Origin: Mycoplasmataceae bacterium | GTDB taxonomy: Bacteria > Bacillota_I > Bacilli_A > Mycoplasmatales > Hepatoplasmataceae | NCBI GenBank assembly: GCA_013214845.1 | Contig: JABSQC010000028.1 | Coordinates: 1-7,491 of the forward strand | Direction: 5' to 3' | DNA: 7,491 nucleotides | In this document: positions 1-4,965 of the stretch, piece after piece | Layout: every line of letters begins with the position of its first letter | Position numbering within the stretch: the stretch's first letter is position 1 | Made by a program: the position numbers and the translations under genes | Notes under the pieces: generated by a model | What the model was told of the DNA's origin: nothing | Database searches by the model: none | The model's input: the letters and a program-made list of their open reading frames with translations, nothing else

Positions 1-1
1 A

Positions 2-3000
2 ATAATGGGTTCTCTTTCTTCATCAAGTTCTATGAACAATGAAGTTACTAAAATCATGAACTCCTCTAATGGTTCTACAATAAATGTTCACGCTAATGAA
101 ATGTACACAACTCAGTTTGATTATTTTGATGAATCTAGTGGTGCAGATGGAAATCAAATTACAGAAAGTTTACCTACAATTAATCCTTATGATAGAAGTG
201 AATCTGAATATGCCATCTCTGATTGAGCAGATAATATTTTAAAAACAGCACCGAACATAAATGAATTTGATTCTAAATTTTATGACATTCCCAACAATGA
301 ATATTTAAAAGTTCTTGATTATCATTTATCTACTATTCAAGATTCATTTAAAGGTACTATTAATTCATTTGATTACAGCTTTAATGTAAAAACTGTGATT
401 GGTGACTCAGCGACAGAAAGTTTTAGTGTAAATGGACAGTTGCCCTCATCTAGAAACATGCCCACTATGTGAAACGGGCTGACTGCTCAACCTACTATTG
501 AAATTGTCTCTATACCAACTAAAAATGATAGAAACACTGATGACAATAATATATTAGTTGATCAGTTTGAACCATATAATAGTGATTATGTCGATCTATC
601 CCTAGGTGAGGCATATGTTGTCTCTTCAAAATGAGAAACTTTTGACATTGAGTCTGGTGACGAGATAGAACTGTACTTTTCAAATCCAGATACAACAAGC
701 GCAGACAAAAGACTAGAGTTGGACCTTAATGTTAAAGATATTGGTAAGTCTCCTAAAAATATGTATTTAACAACACAAATGTCTAATTGAGTTGAGGCAC
801 AAGTAATACCTGATTCATTACATGATACTGATACAGTTTTTATTTATGTTTCTGAGGAAACAATGTTTCAAATTATTCAAGCACTTTACTTTGATCTATC
901 AACTAACACTTGAGATCCTCTAGTTTATAATAATTCTCAAGAAAATTCAAGTTCATTAATAAATTATAATTTTTCAATTTCAACTAATTGATTGCAAGAT
1001 AAGTTTGATGAGGGATATGATTTTATTGATACAAATAATACATCTAACCCAATTTACAATGAATCAAATAATATTTTAAGTACAAAATTTATAAGTGATG
1101 AAATAGCAAAAGCTATATCTGGAACAAACTATAACGATGACCATTACACCGATGATAAAGTGACATCATCTTCACATTTAGGTAGTGAATGGAGAAATGG
1201 TAGTGATGGATTTTACTACCTAGGACAGTATGATAGCGATAGTGATGGTATATCTAATCACTATGCTGTTGAAATTCAGCAACCTAGATGATCTTCTAAT
1301 TTTAACTACATAGCTCTTGCAGATAATATTAATTCCTATGAATCTTCATCATTATTATTTATTCTCGCATTTGTTATATTAGGTGCAATAATAACATTTA
1401 TGACAATTTCTAAAACTTTTAGAAAAAATTCCAAGGAATTTGGTGTTTTAAAATCAATGGGTTATTCACAACTAGGTATTTCTCTTTCTATTACAGCTAA
1501 AGCAATAATATATATATTTGCAGGAATATTAATTTCCTTAATATTCTTACCTATTATAATGACTGTTTGAAGCAATGTTATGTTAACCTCTCTATCTATA
1601 CCTATTTCTAAATTTTACTTACCACTATCTACAGTTGTACTAGGTTGATTTGTTCCTCTTGCATCATTCTCTTTATTTGCATTTCTTGTGGTTAGATTTG
1701 CATTTTTAAGTAGAACTTCATTGGACCTTATAAAAGATGCAAAAGAAAACAAGCCAAACAAGGTAGTTGGATATGCAACTAAAGTAACTAATGGATATTC
1801 ATTCCACAATTCATATGCAGTCAAAAACTCTCTTAGAAAATATACTAAGTCATTTTCAATAATGTCAAGTATATCTGCTTTTGTGTTCTTTATACTTGCT
1901 GCTTTTGCAACTAGTGGAATAGTAGATAACACAGTTGATTATGGGATGAATTCATTCTCAACAAATGCTTATGGTGCATTTAATAATTCAAACTTTGACA
2001 GAAGAGTAAAAGAGTCTTATTACAAGTCTTATTCAAATGAAGAATTTGAAAGTGGTGTTGAAGATGGTTCAATAACATCTTATACATTTGGTCTTGATGA
2101 AATGTATGTAACTGGAGAAACATATTATGATGCACTTAGGAATTCAGGTGATTGATGAACAGGTACTGAGGCAAAACCACCAGTTAGACCCGGTGGTTCC
2201 ACAACTCCTGCAACACCAGGAAAAGATGATGATTTTAAAGAAATATGAGAATCAATGATTTTTAACTATGTTAGTGTAGAGAAAATTAGCAATTCTTACA
2301 TTAGCAATGATACATATACTAAAATGATTACTGTAATCAACCATGGAAATGATTTAATTAAATTTAATTCAGTTGCTGCTGATTATTTTGAAGAAACTGA
2401 GTTATTTTTTAATTCTTTAAATTATGATAGCTACTTAGAACTAAACCCTGACTCTATTGGAATAGCACTTGGTATGAATGTTCAAGATAGATCTGTACAA
2501 CATTCATTTTGACTAGGAACAGATATTACCTTATATGAAAATGAAACAGGAAAAATTATACAAGGTATATTTTCTCAGGCTGGAGGTATCGACTATTGAA
2601 GCGACGCAATGAACTTAGATAACGCAAATGAAAAAGAGATTAAAAAATGAAACGATCTTTCTACTAAAAATGATGGTAAAGTATATTTTTATCTAAGAAG
2701 CGGTTCAGAGGCTCTGTATGAAACAGTAAGTAATGCTTTAGGAAGAGATATAACAAAAGGTGATTCATTTACAATTACTGTTCCAAAAGAATGAATGACT
2801 GATACAAATGGCGACGGTATACTTACTAATACTTTAAGTGAAGTTGACTTAGTTTTTAACGGGTACATACTTTCACCTTACCCTGGTGGAATAATGCTTA
2901 ATACTTCAGACCCTGATTGATACTCTTTTGACTCAACTAAAAATGATATTCCTTATAAAATAGAATATGGTAATTATGCAAATGTATATACTTCAGAACT

Positions 3001-3874
3001 AACTTCATTTAATGAAATAGATTATGACTTTGACAACTATAATGACCAAGTATTGGGGCAATCTTATGTTGGAAACCCAGTAGCAATGTCATCTACTTTT
3101 AATATGGATACCGACCTAACAAGTGTTGGTCCAGGAAGCACATCTGAAAATGCTAAGTACTTTTATAATTCTAGTTCAAGCCTTACACTTGAATACATAA
3201 TAAATGAGGCACCAGTTGATGAAACATCGGTAGTACCTTCATATTTATGATCTGATAGCAAAACTTTAGACCAAGCAGTTGATTTCTTTAATGGAGCTTT
3301 ATGAAAAACAACAGTAAAACCACTTCTTATAAAATCCGGTATTGATGAAAACTTAATAGACTCTATTGTCAATAAGATCATTGCAATTGATTCAAATGTA
3401 AACATGTCACAAGGTGGTTTAGGAGCTGGTGTTCCATATGTAATGAAAAGTTTAATGCAACCAGAAGCTCAAAGTTATCAAGATCTTGTTATTATATTTT
3501 CAATTTTTGCAATAGTATCTGTTGTATTACTTGTTGTTATATCTATACAAGATATAGTCTATGACAATAGTAAGTTTACTAACTTATTTAAAACATTAGG
3601 ATTTAGTTCAGCTAAGACTACATATATGACATATATTGGATACTTCTTAATATTTGGATTAGGTCTATTAATAGGTTGACTACTATTCTTATTATTTGGT
3701 TCTATATTGTCAGCATCTGCTGGAACAATAATTACATTATTCCCATTAGTATTTTCTGCTAGTCAATGACAAATATGATTTGCTGCTGGTATGGTTTTAT
3801 TATTATTTATACTTTCTTTCTTAATTGCATATATTAAAACTTCTAATTCTAAACCAATAACTAAAGATGTGTAA
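2..3874 (+). CDS. Large FtsX/MacB-type ABC transporter permease, 5'-truncated by the window
   Basis: Membrane-spanning half of an ABC transporter of the FtsX/MacB permease superfamily; substrate unknown. The frame is open from base 2 to TAA at 3872-3874 (1290 residues) and contains 22 in-frame TGA Trp codons, two of them adjacent (2153-2158), plus one TGG. Visible order: extracytoplasmic domain of at least ~449 residues rich in Asn, Asp and Ser; three hydrophobic segments (~450-470, 504-524, 545-564); a basic cytoplasmic stretch; a fourth segment (~620-641); a second extracytoplasmic domain of ~520 residues; three terminal segments (~1162-1181, ~1214-1236, 1259-1278). FtsX-type cytoplasmic motifs follow the first TM of each triplet: NSKEFGVLKSMGYSQLG (near 1424) and NSKFTNLFKTLGFSSAK (near 3566), showing internal duplication. 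By family architecture one more TM should lie N-terminal, outside the window. No ATPase gene is visible; any partner would be upstream. The family call is firm; the role (lipid, lipoprotein or peptide export) is not determinable. Confidence 0.85.
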
Positions 3875-3881
3875 AAAATAA

Positions 3882-3912
3882 TTTATATAATATGCTATAT
3901 TTGGTATATAAT
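3882..3912 (+). promoter_or_regulatory. Probable promoter of the rplJ-rplL-rpoB operon
   Basis: A perfect -10 hexamer TATAAT lies at 3907-3912, just upstream of the structured leader, and would start transcription near 3918-3920, at the first base of the leader's closing helix. The -35 is weak (TTTATA at 3882 with 19-nt spacing, or TTATAT at 3883 with 18), which is common in low-GC Mollicutes. A second TATAAT at 3886-3891 could act as an alternative, starting about 21 nt earlier. The assignment rests on position and the -10 only; AT-rich spacers produce such hexamers by chance. Confidence 0.5.
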
Positions 3913-3917
3913 TTTTA

Positions 3918-3999
3918 ATGACTTAGTGGGTCAAAGAAGACAGCTGTTTATACTTAATTTGCTGTTGAGGTTTACTAATAATTTGTTTTACTAAGTCAT
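3918..3999 (+). promoter_or_regulatory. L10 (rplJ) autoregulatory mRNA leader
   Basis: Structured 5' UTR of the rplJ operon, matching the ribosomal protein L10 leader family as I know it from Firmicutes. A perfect 10-bp closing helix joins ATGACTTAGT (3918-3927) to ACTAAGTCAT (3990-3999), extendable by three G-U pairs (3928-3930 with 3987-3989). Inside, ACAGC (3940-3944) pairs with GCTGT (3961-3965). The flanking purine-rich AAAGAAGA (3933-3940) and TTGAGG (3965-3970) resemble the kink-turn-like GACAGC/GAGG internal loop of that family, and the apical loop contains the typical CTTAAT (3953-3958). In known cases the L10-(L12)4 complex binds here and represses the operon. No GC-rich terminator with a T run is seen in the leader, so control at translation is more likely than attenuation. 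Position directly before rplJ supports the call. Confidence 0.85.
3971..3994 (+). repeat. Direct repeat TTTACTAA within the L10 leader
   Basis: TTTACTAA occurs twice, at 3971-3978 and 3987-3994, separated by 8 nt. Either copy can pair fully with TTAGTGGG at 3923-3930 (five Watson-Crick and three G-U pairs), so the two pairings exclude each other. Only the second copy continues into GTCAT (3995-3999), which pairs with ATGAC (3918-3922) and gives the longer closing helix. A regulatory meaning is inferred. Confidence 0.6.
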
Positions 4000-4022
4000 A
4001 TTAAAATAGGAGCATTAATATG
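3997..4022 (+). promoter_or_regulatory. Potential hairpin enclosing the rplJ start codon
   Basis: CATATTAA (3997-4004) is the exact reverse complement of TTAATATG (4015-4022), giving an 8-bp stem with a 10-nt loop. The AUG start codon (4020-4022) is paired in the stem and the AGGAG ribosome binding site (4008-4012) lies in the loop. Its 5' arm shares three bases (3997-3999) with the leader's closing helix, so the two structures compete. The stem is almost all A-U and may be only marginally stable. Confidence 0.5.
4008..4012 (+). promoter_or_regulatory. Ribosome binding site of rplJ
   Basis: AGGAG ends 7 nt before the ATG at 4020. It fixes this ATG as the start and gives an L10 of normal length. 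Confidence 0.85.
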
Positions 4023-4508
4023 CAATTAACAAGAAAGCAAAAAGAAGAATTAGTTGCTGAGATAAAAGACAAGCTAGACAGGTCTAGTTCGATGGTTATT
4101 TGAAACCACGATAGTTTATCTGTGGACAGATTCAACAATTTGAGACAAATGTTAAAAGACAATGGGTGTGACACTAAAGTATATAAAAATACTTTAGCTA
4201 AAATAGCACTTAAAGATAAAGGTTTTTCTCAATTTGATGATGGTTTTAGCGGTGTTAGTTCAGTTGCATTTTCATATGATGAAAATGTAAATGTATCTAA
4301 GCTAATTTTTGATGAATTAAAAAAGGATAAAAAAGAAACAGTTCTAAGAGCTGGTATAGTAGCTGGAGAATATCAAGACATTGATGGTATTAAAGTTATA
4401 GCTACTCTTCCATCTAGAAATGAATTACTTGGTATGCTTGCTTCAGTTCTACAAGCACCAATGAGAAATATGGCTTACTTAACAAGTAAGGTAGCAGAAC
4501 AAAAATAG
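4020..4508 (+). CDS. rplJ: 50S ribosomal protein L10
   Basis: L10 anchors dimers of L7/L12 to the 23S rRNA at the base of the ribosomal stalk, where translation factors bind, and as a complex with L12 it can repress its own mRNA. The 162-residue product matches the usual 160-170. Recognisable family features are the N-terminal LTRKQKEELVAEIKDKL helix, the VYKNTLAKIAL segment (residues 54-64), LRAGIVAGEY (109-118), and the C-terminal LPSRNELLGMLASVLQAP followed by a helix that carries L12. Trp28 is encoded by TGA (4101-4103); without table 4 the frame breaks there. The loop before LSV, WNHDSLSV (residues 28-35), departs from the common DYRGL(T/N)V. The gene follows the L10 leader and precedes rplL by 24 nt, so the two are almost certainly co-transcribed. 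Confidence 0.97.
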
Positions 4509-4521
4509 TTAATTTAATAAT

Positions 4522-4527
4522 AAGGAG
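4522..4527 (+). promoter_or_regulatory. Ribosome binding site of rplL
   Basis: AAGGAG followed by 5 nt and ATG at 4533. It is the strongest Shine-Dalgarno match in the window, consistent with L12 being made in several-fold excess over L10. Confidence 0.85.
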
Positions 4528-4532
4528 ATAAC

Positions 4533-4901
4533 ATGGCATTAACAAAAGAAGATATTATAAGCGCAATTAAAGAAATGAAAGTTGCGGAACTAAATGAACT
4601 TGTAAAAGGAATAGAAGAAGAATTCGGAGTATCAGCTGCAGCAATGGTAGCAGCTGGTCCTGCAGCAGGAGCTGCTGAAGATGACAGCGATAAAGAGGTA
4701 ACTGTTGTACTAAAATCAGCAGGAGCTAATAAAGTAGCAGTAATTAAAGTAGTTAGAGAATTAACTGGTTTAGGTCTAATGGATGCTAAAAAATTAGTAG
4801 ACGCTGCACCATCTGACGTTAAAGAAAACGTTGCAATGGACAAAGCTGAAGAAATTAAATCACAGTTAGTAGCTGCTGGCGCAGAAGTTGAATTTAAATA
4901 A
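4533..4901 (+). CDS. rplL: 50S ribosomal protein L7/L12
   Basis: Multicopy stalk protein that recruits and stimulates the translational GTPases on the 50S subunit. The 122 residues give the full canonical architecture: an N-terminal dimerisation and L10-binding helical part (about 1-33), a flexible Ala/Gly hinge (about 35-50, with [14 protein letters not shown]), and a globular C-terminal domain (about 53-122). That domain includes the factor-binding surface [20 protein letters not shown] (residues 63-82) and the conserved ending AGAEVEFK. There is no Trp, so the gene reads the same under either code. It lies 24 nt after rplJ and 64 nt before rpoB. No methyltransferase gene sits between rplL and rpoB, unlike the Bacillus subtilis arrangement. 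Ala codons are mostly GCA and GCT, in keeping with the AT-rich genome. Confidence 0.98.
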   Translation: MALTKEDIISAIKEMKVAELNELVKGIEEEFGVSAAAMVAAGPAAGAAEDDSDKEVTVVLKSAGANKVAVIKVVRELTGLGLMDAKKLVDAAPSDVKENVAMDKAEEIKSQLVAAGAEVEFK

Positions 4902-4914
4902 TAAATAAAATAAT

Positions 4915-4939
4915 ATATAAAGGGTTTCCTTTATATTTT
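4915..4939 (+). terminator. rplL-rpoB intergenic hairpin, probable partial terminator or processing site
   Basis: ATATAAAGG (4915-4923) and CCTTTATAT (4928-4936) form a perfect 9-bp stem with a 4-nt loop (GTTT), and T4 covers 4936-4939. The stem has two G-C pairs and the T run is short, so full termination is unlikely. In E. coli the same intergenic position holds an attenuator and an RNase III site that reduce rpoB relative to rplL; by analogy this hairpin may do the same. Confidence 0.55.
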
Positions 4940-4952
4940 GATAATAAACTAC

Positions 4953-4957
4953 AGGAG
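4953..4957 (+). promoter_or_regulatory. Ribosome binding site of rpoB
   Basis: AGGAG followed by 8 nt and ATG at 4966. It supports this start, which gives the expected RpoB N-terminus. Confidence 0.8.
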
Positions 4958-4965
4958 AGAAGAAA

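Noticed and set aside
1615..1932. Minus-strand open frame of 105 codons
   Set aside because: It lies wholly inside the permease gene, whose frame is supported by membrane segments and family motifs; the antisense product matches nothing I recognise.
2175..2198. Inverted repeat AACCACC/GGTGGTT as a terminator
   Set aside because: It lies in the middle of the permease coding frame and no T run follows.
3883..3916. Possible terminator after the permease gene: TTATATA / TATATAA followed by five T
   Set aside because: The stem is only seven A-T pairs with a 15-nt loop and overlaps the likely rplJ promoter; such palindromes are frequent by chance in sequence this AT-rich.
4122..4508. Shorter rplJ starting at GTG 4122
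   Set aside because: It arises only from treating TGA 4101 as a stop. The ATG at 4020 has an AGGAG site and restores the conserved N-terminal helix.
4514..4843. Minus-strand open frame opposite rplL
   Set aside because: It is the antisense shadow of the Ala-rich rplL codons.
4902..4965. Independent rpoB promoter in the rplL-rpoB spacer
   Set aside because: The spacer has TATA-like strings but no hexamer pair with acceptable spacing, and most of these bases belong to the hairpin.
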